From the IMG/VR virus record IMGVR_UViG_3300030419_006105, positions 52,367-116,366 of that record: a stretch of 64,000 nucleotides of DNA. One strand, given 5' to 3'. Numbering within the stretch: the first letter of the stretch is position 1; every line of letters begins with the position of its first letter. Origin of the DNA: a virus. Of this stretch, positions 32,873 to 41,772 are shown piece by piece. A program made the translations under genes and the position numbers. The notes beneath the pieces were generated by a model. That model made no database searches. It had not been told where the DNA came from and worked only from the letters and a program-made list of their open reading frames with translations.

Positions 32873-33637
32873 ATGGGTTTATTTGATTTTCTAACTGCAG
32901 CTCCTGGTGGAGCAAATGTAGAGATGCCACCTCTTGAGAAGAGAAACTTAAGAGAGTCTTTCTTTCAACTATTAAAAGAGTTCTCTACATTTCCTGCCAC
33001 TCAAAATTTATTCTTAGTAAAGATAGATAATCTTCCTAAAGCCCTTACTGACGAAAATCAAAAAAATCTAGGTATAACAGAAGGTGCACAACCGTTAGGG
33101 GTAAATAAGGCAAAGTCTGTTTATGAGAGATATATATCAGGTCCTGAGTTTATGTATCTAGCTACAGGTGTTGACTTAACTACAGAAAAATTATCTGTAG
33201 CTAGTGAAGGTAAATTAATTAACGGTTATTTACCAGTTGGTCCATTTGTTAATAATAGAGAGTATCCTGATACAGATCTTGAAATACAATTCTCTGAAAC
33301 TAATATTAGTTTTGTAGATTCTATAATTAGACCATGGATTCAATTATATAGTGTACATGGAAATTTTGATGATATAGATTTAACAACAACAGTTACAATA
33401 TATTTTATAGCTAAAGAACAATTAACTACAAGAGCTACATTTAAATCTATATTATTTGGCCCGTCAGGTGGGTCTCCTGTTATTCGAAAAATATACAAAT
33501 ATAAAGACTGTATACCATATAATATAGTTAGTGCGAATGTTGCAGAGTATAGTTCAGATACTAAAATAGGTTCTGTGGGTACCAGATGGAGATTTTCTAC
33601 GTATGACGTAATTACTCCTATAGATGGTAAGTTATAA
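32873..33637 (+). CDS. Tube/baseplate junction protein (gp54-like by position and fold)
   Basis: 254 aa. The C-terminal half has a tube-like pattern (RPWIQLYSVHGNF, then KIYKYKDCIPYNIVSANVAEYSS, then GTRWRFSTYDV). That resembles the tube initiator proteins gp54/gp48 of T4-like phages, and gp48 itself is at 36660. Opening residues MGLFDFLTAAPGG are loop-like. gp54 is the best guess; a second tube terminator is the alternative. Confidence 0.5.
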   Translation: MGLFDFLTAAPGGANVEMPPLEKRNLRESFFQLLKEFSTFPATQNLFLVKIDNLPKALTDENQKNLGITEGAQPLGVNKAKSVYERYISGPEFMYLATGVDLTTEKLSVASEGKLINGYLPVGPFVNNREYPDTDLEIQFSETNISFVDSIIRPWIQLYSVHGNFDDIDLTTTVTIYFIAKEQLTTRATFKSILFGPSGGSPVIRKIYKYKDCIPYNIVSANVAEYSSDTKIGSVGTRWRFSTYDVITPIDGKL

Positions 33638-34316
33638 TAATGTCGCAAAACTAACTTATTTTTCAGAAAATGACAGAAAGAAGAACTTTTTAGATTTATT
33701 CCTGTCTTTATGTGACAGTAATAATATTATTGAAATTTTATCATTTATTAAAGAAGAACGATTTGTTGAAAAAGATAGTAGTATAAAAATAATATACGAC
33801 GGAAAAGAGGCAATTATTTTTAAAGAAAATTTTCTACTAAATATACCAGAAAGTAATCCTACAAACCACACAATAGATGATTTTGAATTTGTATTAGACT
33901 ATCCTGATATTATAGATTATACATGTAAACCTATGCATTGTATTAAAAGTATAAAATATCAAGATGAAATTCACCATATGAAAGCTAATACAGATTATAA
34001 TTTAATTACCAAACCATTATATAATCAATTACGTCCTAAAATAAATGAATATATAAGTGAGTTACATAACATTTCAATATACGAAATCGGTCCTATAGTT
34101 AGTGGATTTACATTGCATATCGACTTAATAATTAAAATAATTGAATTAGCTTTTGTAACTTCATTTAAACATATAATTGATGAACGATTATTTTTAATGA
34201 AAGAATATAATTTTACATATGAAGCATTTGATCAACTATCATACTTAGAAGCTAAACAATATTTGATAAAGGGAATAAAACTAATTAATGAACGCAATAA
34301 TTCAGAAGCTAAGTGA
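33624..34316 (+). CDS. Baseplate hub assembly-type protein (gp26/gp51-like by position)
   Basis: 230 aa, Ile/Asn/Lys-rich, alpha/beta; overlaps the previous gene by 14 bp. A central region with YTCKPMHCIKSIKY and a C-terminal helical domain recall the small T4 baseplate hub assembly proteins (208-249 aa), which in T4 lie just upstream of the hub and tape-measure genes. No decisive motif; assigned mainly by place in the tail cluster. Confidence 0.4.
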   Translation: MVSYNNVAKLTYFSENDRKKNFLDLFLSLCDSNNIIEILSFIKEERFVEKDSSIKIIYDGKEAIIFKENFLLNIPESNPTNHTIDDFEFVLDYPDIIDYTCKPMHCIKSIKYQDEIHHMKANTDYNLITKPLYNQLRPKINEYISELHNISIYEIGPIVSGFTLHIDLIIKIIELAFVTSFKHIIDERLFLMKEYNFTYEAFDQLSYLEAKQYLIKGIKLINERNNSEAK

Positions 34317-34932
34317 GTTAAGTAAATTAAATTTAACTTTACCAATTAGTCAAAAACAAATTGAAATTAATAAGATAAACTTAGAATTACAATCTAAGTT
34401 TGAAGAATTTGCTCGAAATGTAAACAATGAAATTGCTGCCAGTACTAAATTTTTACAATTTATTAATAATCATATAAGAAAAGAAGCAAAACAAAATGTT
34501 GGATATTTAGATAAATTGTATATTTTACAGCAATGGTATAATGATGTAAAAACTGATGAAAATGTAGAATGTGAAATTACAGATATACAAATACCAGATT
34601 TTACTATTACTATAGATGGTACTGATTTACTATTTAAATTTGAACTTCCAGAGATTGCTAAGGAACTAGCTTACTTAAAATATGTTATTGATACTAAAAA
34701 AGACGAAATGAAATCTGTAGATGTATTATTTTATTTTGTTTTTAGATATATACTATCTGTTGAAATAGAAGGAGACACACTAACAACAGAAGATATTGAA
34801 ACTTCAGAGACTTTATACAAGCATTTGAGCATGAATAAAATTACATCTATCTCTGAACATATAGATAAAGCCTTAAAACCAATACAAACAGTAAGAAACT
34901 TCGAAGTAGACCCACGCGTATTCTTTGCCTAA
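34288..34932 (+). CDS. Hypothetical hub-region protein, 214 aa
   Basis: Mostly helical with a strand block in the middle (CEITDIQIPDFTITIDGTD). Overlaps the preceding gene by 29 bp and precedes the tape-measure-like gene. Ends with RNFEVDPRVFFA. Could be the second of the T4 gp26/gp51 pair; I cannot show it. Confidence 0.5.
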   Translation: MNAIIQKLSELSKLNLTLPISQKQIEINKINLELQSKFEEFARNVNNEIAASTKFLQFINNHIRKEAKQNVGYLDKLYILQQWYNDVKTDENVECEITDIQIPDFTITIDGTDLLFKFELPEIAKELAYLKYVIDTKKDEMKSVDVLFYFVFRYILSVEIEGDTLTTEDIETSETLYKHLSMNKITSISEHIDKALKPIQTVRNFEVDPRVFFA

Positions 34933-34936
34933 TAAT

Positions 34937-34947
34937 TAAATAATTAT
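34937..34947 (+). promoter_or_regulatory. Late box before gp29-like gene
   Basis: TTAAATAATTAT: TAAATA at 34937-34942, 5 nt before the ATG at 34948. Confidence 0.6.
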
Positions 34948-36651
34948 ATGGCAGAACTGACTGCAGAACAACTCAATGCTTTAATGGGTAATCAAAGAAG
35001 CATTGAACGCAATAGATCTGAGATGGAGGCATTCCGACAACAGGATATTCCTCCCATTATTAATCAATTAAGAGAGGTTAATAGTAAATTATTCAGTTTA
35101 GCGGAATCTGTTGGTCGGATAGTAAGACAAGTAGATAAACCACCTGTAATCAAAAACGGAGATAACGGAGATGATAATTCTGAACAAAAGACCGACAAAA
35201 TGGTCACTACTCCGTTAGAAACAATCTCCAATCATTTAGCTGATATTAAAGATTTTCTCAAACAAACATTTCAACCTACAGGTCTTTCTGGATCAACTCA
35301 AGATACAAATATAGGAATGCTTGATAAGCAGGAAAAAGAAGATCAAGAAGAAGATCAAAAACAAATAGCAGCAGGACCGAAAGGAACTGCTCTTGCATGG
35401 TTAGGTGGTTTATTCGCAGTTGGTGCTTTAGGTCAACTTAGTAAAGTATTCGGTATCGGAGCAGGGGCTGGTGTCGCCGGTGGTTTATTAGCTAAGATAG
35501 GACCTAAGATATTTAAGTGGACTGGACCTATAATGAGACGTATACCTATTATCGGTTCTTTATTTTCATTTTGGGAAGCCTATAAAAAGTTTCAAGCTGG
35601 TGGTATAGATAATATAATATTTGGTTTAATGGATGTTGCTGCTGGTATTGCGTATGCAGTACCAGGCATTGGCACTGCTATAGGTCTAGGTCTAGATGTA
35701 CTTCAATACTTTTTAAAAGAGAAAGCTAATGAATGGAAAAAGGAAACTGGTGAGACTAGCTTCTTTGGAAGTATGTGGGATAAGATAATGGAATATTTGA
35801 AAAAGACCCCAATGTTTAAATGGTTTATTGATACTGGTAAAAAAGGTAAAGAGTTTTGGAATAAACCAACATGGGAAACATTTAAGGCGTTTGGTGGTCA
35901 ATTTTTCAGTGTTCTTCAACCATTGTTAAATACATTTAGTATGCTTGATAAAGATGCAGGTGCAGCATTAGGTTTAACAGATGACAAGGGTAAACCACAA
36001 GGGTTATTTGGGTGGGTTGCGGATAAAGTAGATGAATGGATTATTACACCTGTAATGGATTTTTTAGAAAGCATATTTGTTTCAATTGGTGAAAGTATGA
36101 TAAAGGTAGGAAAATCAGTTGATGATTTTATTAAAAGAGTTGTTGATAATAATATTTCTGATGGAATGATAAAAGATAGTGTCTATTGGGCTTTTGGTTG
36201 GAATAAAGGACCAGAACCAGAAGGAGGCTGGGGTGAAGTAGAGGGACTTACAGACGGAGGTGAACATAAAGAAGCTCGGAAAGAAGGTATATCTAAGCTT
36301 AGAAAAGCCGATATAGAACGTATTAAAAAATGGGGCAAACTAGTCGGGGGTCACTACTCAACTCAAGAATATTTTAATTCTCTACCTAACCTATCAGATG
36401 AAGGAATACAAGAACAATTAAAAATGCTAAAATTTAAAGCTTCAAGAAGAGGCCTAGAATTTAAAAAAGTACCAGACCCTCAAACAGTGCCACCAACAAT
36501 AGAACAAGAACAATTCTTTAAAAATCAGTTACGCGAGTTCATTAAACCACAAAGTAATATTAATACTAGTATAAACAACCAATCAGTTACATACGTAGCT
36601 CCAGTGTCTCCGTCAGTAAAACATTTAACCCAGCAAGGTATAGGTGGATAA
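34948..36651 (+). CDS. 29: Tape measure / baseplate hub protein (gp29-like)
   Basis: 567 aa against 590 in T4. N-terminal coiled coil (residues 1-65), acidic linker, then a hydrophobic Gly/Ala-rich stretch (about 150-180, LAWLGGLFAVGALGQL and GAGAGVAGGLLAKIG) and a second one near 225-255 (DVAAGIAYAVPGIGTAIGLGLDVL), followed by a Trp-rich helical part. Such membrane-like segments are typical of tape-measure proteins that enter the host envelope. Immediately precedes the tube-cap gene, as 29 precedes 48 in T4. Confidence 0.75.
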   Translation: MAELTAEQLNALMGNQRSIERNRSEMEAFRQQDIPPIINQLREVNSKLFSLAESVGRIVRQVDKPPVIKNGDNGDDNSEQKTDKMVTTPLETISNHLADIKDFLKQTFQPTGLSGSTQDTNIGMLDKQEKEDQEEDQKQIAAGPKGTALAWLGGLFAVGALGQLSKVFGIGAGAGVAGGLLAKIGPKIFKWTGPIMRRIPIIGSLFSFWEAYKKFQAGGIDNIIFGLMDVAAGIAYAVPGIGTAIGLGLDVLQYFLKEKANEWKKETGETSFFGSMWDKIMEYLKKTPMFKWFIDTGKKGKEFWNKPTWETFKAFGGQFFSVLQPLLNTFSMLDKDAGAALGLTDDKGKPQGLFGWVADKVDEWIITPVMDFLESIFVSIGESMIKVGKSVDDFIKRVVDNNISDGMIKDSVYWAFGWNKGPEPEGGWGEVEGLTDGGEHKEARKEGISKLRKADIERIKKWGKLVGGHYSTQEYFNSLPNLSDEGIQEQLKMLKFKASRRGLEFKKVPDPQTVPPTIEQEQFFKNQLREFIKPQSNINTSINNQSVTYVAPVSPSVKHLTQQGIGG

Positions 36652-36659
36652 TTAAATAA

Positions 36660-37838
36660 ATGAGTAAACTATTTAAATTTGTAAGAGAAGAACAATCTCA
36701 CATAGGTATTGGAGATAATGTACCAGATAAACTTTCTGGTGTAGGTCAAGCAGGCGCGCAAGCAACTGTAGAAGGTAAAAGTGACCGATTAGTACCTGAT
36801 GGTAGTACTGTAATAGATGTAGTTAAAAACTTTAAATGGACAAAAACTAAAAGAAACAGTGTTGGGAGAGATAATACACCTGCTATAGAATTACAAGAGT
36901 TTTATGTTACATTACCAGCCTTTTATAGTAATTTAAATGTTGCAAAACAGATCGCTACTTCAGCTGGAAAAGGTATAAGTGGAATAATGGATCAAATAAC
37001 AAAAATCGCCGGCTCTGGTCAAAGTGTTGTCAGCGCAGTAAAAGAAGGAGCGAGTTCTGTTAATGAATCTGTAGAAAGAATATTAGAACAAGCAAGAGCA
37101 ACATTTGGTGTTGAAGAAATGAAAATGCCACAATATCTTAAAGCTTATGAAATGTTGTATGGTGTAAAAAGATCAAACTTTATTTATAAGTTACCATATT
37201 TAGATGATACATATAAAGAAATTCAAAATCAATGGCAAATGGGTGGTGGTACAGTAAATGAAACATTAACAACTGGAATAGGAGAGCTTACAGACCTAAT
37301 AGGTGCAATGGCAATGCCTGGAGTAGGTATTGACTTTTCTAAATCGTTTTCATACCCTACTGACGGTCCGAGCCACACCTTTGAATTCTTCTTAGATAAT
37401 ACAAGAGATTCAGCTTACACAGGAGAAGAAATTACTATGAATGCAGGATCTGGTGCACCATGGGTTGCTGCTACAGGTAATAGACGAGTTGTACCAAATT
37501 ATGAAACAAATTATCGGTTAATATTTTTATTACTTTATCAAAATATGCCTAACAAATTAAATCGTGTAGCATTAACACCACCTGTTATTTACAGAGCTAA
37601 GCTACCAGGTGTGTTTAGTTATAGATATAGTTTTTTATCTAGCATAAAAATTGAGATGTTAGGTACAAGAAAAAATAAAGTAATACCAAAATTTATTACT
37701 ACAGAAGGTAATAGAGATGTTCAAGCAGTAATACCAGAAGGATATAAAATAAATTTAACTTTACAAAGCTTAGTACCAGAGACTCAGAATTTATATTTTG
37801 ATGCAATTAATAACCCAGTATTTTCAACAGAAGAATAA
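36660..37838 (+). CDS. 48: Tail tube cap / baseplate-tube junction (gp48)
   Basis: 392 aa against 364 in T4. Late region with EGYKINLTLQSLVPETQNLYFD matches the closing pattern of gp48, and the SYPTDGPSHTFEFFLDNTRD segment is tube-like. The middle contains a helical insert (NESVERILEQARATFG). It caps the baseplate hub and starts tube polymerisation. TAAATA abuts the ATG directly (36654-36659), so the usual spacing is missing and transcription may come from upstream. Confidence 0.7.
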   Translation: MSKLFKFVREEQSHIGIGDNVPDKLSGVGQAGAQATVEGKSDRLVPDGSTVIDVVKNFKWTKTKRNSVGRDNTPAIELQEFYVTLPAFYSNLNVAKQIATSAGKGISGIMDQITKIAGSGQSVVSAVKEGASSVNESVERILEQARATFGVEEMKMPQYLKAYEMLYGVKRSNFIYKLPYLDDTYKEIQNQWQMGGGTVNETLTTGIGELTDLIGAMAMPGVGIDFSKSFSYPTDGPSHTFEFFLDNTRDSAYTGEEITMNAGSGAPWVAATGNRRVVPNYETNYRLIFLLLYQNMPNKLNRVALTPPVIYRAKLPGVFSYRYSFLSSIKIEMLGTRKNKVIPKFITTEGNRDVQAVIPEGYKINLTLQSLVPETQNLYFDAINNPVFSTEE

Positions 37839-37840
37839 TT

Positions 37841-38212
37841 ATGATTACAGACTTAGAACAATATCAAAATCAAATAACTGACTTACCGAATTTAGAGGAA
37901 GTAAGATATGAAAATATTTTTAAAGTGGCTAAGTCTGATAAATTCTTTTTTTATAATATTATAAAAAAGATTACTATACCAGAAGACTTACAATCTGATA
38001 TTTATTATGAACTAAGAATTAATAGTAACAAGCCATGGACAACATTGTCTCATGATGTATATGGTACTCAAGATTTATGGTGGTTAATTTGCTTAGTAAA
38101 TAATATTTTTAATCCTATTGATAACCCTGAGTTAGGAGCTGTATATAAAATAATAAGACCTGATTATGTTAACCCTATTTTAGCAGAAATAAAGAGACTT
38201 ACTAATGGCTGA
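37841..38212 (+). CDS. 53: Baseplate wedge protein gp53-like (LysM-like)
   Basis: 123 aa against 196 in T4. The core WTTLSHDVYGTQDLWWLICLVN, followed by NPIDNP and a closing IRPDYVNPIL, is the LysM-related pattern of gp53 and phage tail LysM proteins. Shorter than T4 gp53 at the N-terminus. Overlaps the next gene by 8 bp. Joins wedges around the hub. Confidence 0.65.
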   Translation: MITDLEQYQNQITDLPNLEEVRYENIFKVAKSDKFFFYNIIKKITIPEDLQSDIYYELRINSNKPWTTLSHDVYGTQDLWWLICLVNNIFNPIDNPELGAVYKIIRPDYVNPILAEIKRLTNG

Positions 38213-39674
38213 TATAAAGCAATCAAAAATTAAAGCAGTAAAAGACTTTCCATATGTATCTATTAATGCTAATGGTACAGATTATAAAGTCACTACTTTT
38301 ATTTTTAATAATCGAGGAGAAGCTCGATATATTGATTCTTCGTCATTAAATCAAATAATATTTGAAACAAATCACAATACACCATTTCTCTTAGGTAGTT
38401 TATCTCTAAACAATAACGAAAACTCTAGTACTTTAAATAAAGTTGACTTTGGTGATCACGCTGGTGTATTATCAGAAGTTAATAGTTATGGTGACGGGGA
38501 ATTATTTATAAAAATTATAATTAAAACAAAATCTTCTGCTAGAGTAGCATGTGACTATACAGATGAAGTTATATTAGAAAAACTATTTGTTGTTACAGAT
38601 CAAGAAAATACTGTACAAAACAATAATAAACTATCAGTATATTATTTTATAGATGTAGTTTATACTCATTTTGCAAATAAAAAACAAGTATGGAATACTG
38701 ATCTATTAAATGAAAAAGCTAAATACAGAAATGGTTATACTAGAGTAAACTCAGGTAAAGCTTTAAAGCATATATTAATACAGTTCTCTGGTGATGATGA
38801 TATTATAGATGAAAAAAATTGGGATAACGGTCAGGGTAATCTTCCTTATTATTCTTTACCCGCTGGTGAACCAGCGTTGACCGCAATAAATGAAATAATG
38901 AAAACATATGTATCATCAGATCAAAGCGGAGGTATATTAACATATTATAACGGACAATTTCAATTACAATCTATAAGAAGTAATACAAATAAAATTTATA
39001 AACAAACGCAGCAAAATAGTGTATCCGAAGGAACTATTCGTACAACAATACTTGGTAATAATTTTGCTGGTGGTGTTAAAATCCAAACTACTGATAACAG
39101 ACAAACATATACTAATAGAGAAGCAGGATTAATACTCGGAAAAAATTATTCTTATATACCTGTAGATATTAATAAAATACAATTTACAGATGTATCACCA
39201 ACAGCTACCTTAAACGACTTAAATAAAAAAGAAGTAATACAATTTGATCCGATAACTAAACAATTTCATATTTATAGTAATGAAGGAACAATACAGAGTG
39301 TAGAAGAAAGAAGTAGTCTTGATTCTCTTCCCGATGGAGAAGATAATAAAATTAATATTGATGTAAACACAAAATTTAGTGAATCTAAAGAACGGTTATT
39401 TCAAATGACTGATAATAATACAGTATTATATCGAGGCACTATTAAATTACAAAAACAATTACTTAATAGTTTAACAAAAGCTAATTTTATATGTAATGGA
39501 GATATTAATATATCTGCAAACAAGTTTATTTATATAACAATAGATTTAAATAAAAAAAATACATTTGCTAAAAAAATACCTGGTTTTTGGTATATAACAA
39601 AAAATCTTACTACACTAGCATCAGGTCAATATTCAAGTGCAATTGAATGTGTTAAATTAGATAAACCGAAATGA
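38205..39674 (+). CDS. Baseplate hub protein (gp27-like)
   Basis: 489 aa. An N-terminal beta-barrel region followed by a TDYNN-like helical/strand middle and a final GFWYITKNLTTLASGQYSS segment, the style of hub proteins related to gp27/late-control D that end in a W-x-V-like strand plus a Y-x-T/S repeat. Position between gp53 and another hub gene fits. No lysozyme domain (gp5 type) is visible. Assignment by pattern only. Confidence 0.45.
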   Translation: MADIKQSKIKAVKDFPYVSINANGTDYKVTTFIFNNRGEARYIDSSSLNQIIFETNHNTPFLLGSLSLNNNENSSTLNKVDFGDHAGVLSEVNSYGDGELFIKIIIKTKSSARVACDYTDEVILEKLFVVTDQENTVQNNNKLSVYYFIDVVYTHFANKKQVWNTDLLNEKAKYRNGYTRVNSGKALKHILIQFSGDDDIIDEKNWDNGQGNLPYYSLPAGEPALTAINEIMKTYVSSDQSGGILTYYNGQFQLQSIRSNTNKIYKQTQQNSVSEGTIRTTILGNNFAGGVKIQTTDNRQTYTNREAGLILGKNYSYIPVDINKIQFTDVSPTATLNDLNKKEVIQFDPITKQFHIYSNEGTIQSVEERSSLDSLPDGEDNKINIDVNTKFSESKERLFQMTDNNTVLYRGTIKLQKQLLNSLTKANFICNGDINISANKFIYITIDLNKKNTFAKKIPGFWYITKNLTTLASGQYSSAIECVKLDKPK

Positions 39675-40747
39675 GCGCAATACCATCTAAAACAGGAGTA
39701 CCAGATATTGTTAATAATAAATTAACAAACACTGTTGACTTCCATATTGCATCTACAAATTTTAATTCTATTTTAAAATCATATATTAACTTTTTAGCAC
39801 TTAGTAAATATTATGACAGTTTAAAATATGAACCAGATCCTATAACAGCAGAAGCGACATTTTGGGAAGAACTAGCGAACTCAAATATTAATTTACAAAC
39901 TTTTGCTAAAAACCCTAAAGCTACAAAATACTTATCTCGATTAGAGATAAACTTAAATGATGGAGAATTTTTAAAATTAAACGAAACAGGTGATCCGTTA
40001 ATTTATGTAAACGCGACAGGAAATTTAATAGCAGAAACAACTGAAGGGAGAGAAATACCTCTAACTAAAGACGATTCAGAAAAAGTAAATACCCAATTAG
40101 AGGAAATTAAAACATCGTTTGATATAGGGAATGAAGATTTAAATGGAGAATTCATCGCATGGTGGTTAGATAAATATCGTAAATGTCATAGTAAGGTCAA
40201 AGAAGTATTACAAGAAAAATTAAACATCGAAGATACAATATTACAAGAAGTATCTGAAAGTGTAGGTTTTATTTCTTATCAATATCTCACACCACAAGGA
40301 AGATATATGCATTATGCAGATGAAGATTCAGATCCAACACCATTTCCTTTTAATAGTATCATAGATGATAAGTTAGAATTAGATACACGTAAAAATATTT
40401 TAGGATTAAGTAGAAGAACAGAAGCTATTTTCAAACGAAATATACAGCAAGTAATTACAACACCTCATCTAGGAGATGTTCCTCATGGAGAAAATTTAGT
40501 TACAGATCATTTTTATTATAAACGATTAAAAGAAAATCAACCAGAAATAAATGAAATAGTAGCTGTCACATTAGGGGGTGCATATAAACTATTAATATGG
40601 TTAACTACAAATAAAGTAAGTAATAAACAAAAAACAGTTCCAGGTGTTTTTGAATTAGTAGTAGAAAATTCAAAAGAAGAAGTTGATTTATTATTGAATA
40701 AAATTGAAACTCTTAAGAGACCATTTAATATGAGTATACTTAGTTAA
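39671..40747 (+). CDS. Hypothetical hub/baseplate protein, 358 aa
   Basis: Begins MSAIPSKTGVPDIVNN; mixed helix and strand with a Trp-rich middle (FIAWWLDKYRKCHSKV) and a C-terminal ELVVENSKEEVDLLLNKIETL helix. Overlaps the gp27-like gene by 4 bp (ATGA) and the convergent gp16-like gene by 8 bp. Not recognised; co-translation with the hub gene suggests a baseplate role. Confidence 0.5.
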   Translation: MSAIPSKTGVPDIVNNKLTNTVDFHIASTNFNSILKSYINFLALSKYYDSLKYEPDPITAEATFWEELANSNINLQTFAKNPKATKYLSRLEINLNDGEFLKLNETGDPLIYVNATGNLIAETTEGREIPLTKDDSEKVNTQLEEIKTSFDIGNEDLNGEFIAWWLDKYRKCHSKVKEVLQEKLNIEDTILQEVSESVGFISYQYLTPQGRYMHYADEDSDPTPFPFNSIIDDKLELDTRKNILGLSRRTEAIFKRNIQQVITTPHLGDVPHGENLVTDHFYYKRLKENQPEINEIVAVTLGGAYKLLIWLTTNKVSNKQKTVPGVFELVVENSKEEVDLLLNKIETLKRPFNMSILS

Positions 40748-41213
40748 GTTGTTCTGGTTCTTTTACTTCAGCGTCTACATTAATTACAGATTTATCATTT
40801 ATAAGTTTTGCCATTATTTCTTCTCTACTCATAGTTAATGCATGATTTTGATCTGCGGTTTGTAGTTCTTTTTTAGAATCAATATCCATCTTCTTAGAAG
40901 CGATTGTAGTATTAGATTTTTTATCTTGTATAACAATTTTGTTTAATGTTTCTATAGCTCCGGAAGATGCTTTTACTAATTCAGATAATGCAGATATGTT
41001 TTCTGCTTCTGGCATATGATGAACAACCTCTTTCATATTATCTATTAACTCTAAACTATCTTGAATTAATTTAGAAGATTTTTGTATAACAAAATTTTCA
41101 ATGTCCTCTTTATTCAACTCTGGATGGTCTCTTTCCGCGCGTTCTAGCATCTTACTATCTGCAGGAATTGATTTTAATTGCGAAATTAAATCATCTGGGT
41201 TAATATCATCCAT
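40740..41213 (-). CDS. 16: Terminase small subunit (gp16-like)
   Basis: 157 aa against 164 in T4. The central coiled coil (ENISALSELVKASSGAIET, then LNKIVIQDKKS) aligns by eye with T4's [23 protein letters not shown], and TMSREEIMAKLIND matches T4's GSPTELMDEIGD. Small terminase recognises DNA and regulates gp17. Oddly it is 16 kb from gp17 and on the opposite strand. A late box (minus TAAATA, 41224-41219) ends 5 nt before the ATG. Confidence 0.6.
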   Translation of the reverse strand: MDDINPDDLISQLKSIPADSKMLERAERDHPELNKEDIENFVIQKSSKLIQDSLELIDNMKEVVHHMPEAENISALSELVKASSGAIETLNKIVIQDKKSNTTIASKKMDIDSKKELQTADQNHALTMSREEIMAKLINDKSVINVDAEVKEPEQLN

Positions 41214-41259
41214 AAAATTATTTACTTGAACAACACATAATTTATACTATACTAGGGGC
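41214..41259. promoter_or_regulatory. Divergent early/late promoter region
   Basis: Minus strand: late TAAATA (41224-41219) for the gp16-like gene. Plus strand: TTGAAC (41226-41231), 16 nt, TATACT (41248-41253), 6 nt, ATG at 41260 for dUTPase. Two regulatory classes are packed back-to-back in 46 bp. Confidence 0.6.
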
Positions 41260-41772
41260 ATGAATTTACAAATTTCGCGCGAGCTTGATATTAAATTTGT
41301 TAAGACTCACCCAGATGCAAAGCTACCAGAGCGAGCGCACGACAGTGATTCAGGGTATGATATATATAGTGTTGAGGAAGTAGTAGTACCTGGAAGAGGG
41401 TCTGTTGTAGTGCCTGTAGGTTTAACTTTAGGTTATATAAGTGATGGATGGTGGTTCCGTGTTGAACCTAGAAGTGGTTTAGGATTTAAACATAACTTAC
41501 AACCTCATTTAGGAATTATTGATAATGGATATAGAGGAGACTTAGCAGTTAAATTATATAATTTTAGTGATACAAATGTAACTTTAAATAAAGGCATGAA
41601 AATAGCACAACTAGTTTTATACCCTCAAGTTGGTGCTAGAGTTAGTTTTATTGATAAAGTTACTGAAGCAGATAGGGGAGATGCTGGATTTGGTTCTACA
41701 GATTATGTATCTGATATGGATACTGATAAATTATCTGAACCTGAAGTTTTTGATATTAAAAAAGACATGTAA
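41260..41772 (+). CDS. dut: dUTP diphosphatase (dUTPase)
   Basis: 170 aa trimeric dUTPase. All five motifs are visible: DSDSGYDIYS (28-37), PRSGLG (70-75), GIIDNGYRGD (85-94), an AQLVL-type motif 4 and a C-terminal RGDAGFGSTD (about 147-156), then an acidic tail. Removes dUTP and supplies dUMP for thymidylate synthesis. It has its own sigma70-type promoter and probably a leaderless mRNA. Its stop overlaps the clamp-loader ATG by one base. Confidence 0.95.
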   Translation: MNLQISRELDIKFVKTHPDAKLPERAHDSDSGYDIYSVEEVVVPGRGSVVVPVGLTLGYISDGWWFRVEPRSGLGFKHNLQPHLGIIDNGYRGDLAVKLYNFSDTNVTLNKGMKIAQLVLYPQVGARVSFIDKVTEADRGDAGFGSTDYVSDMDTDKLSEPEVFDIKKDM

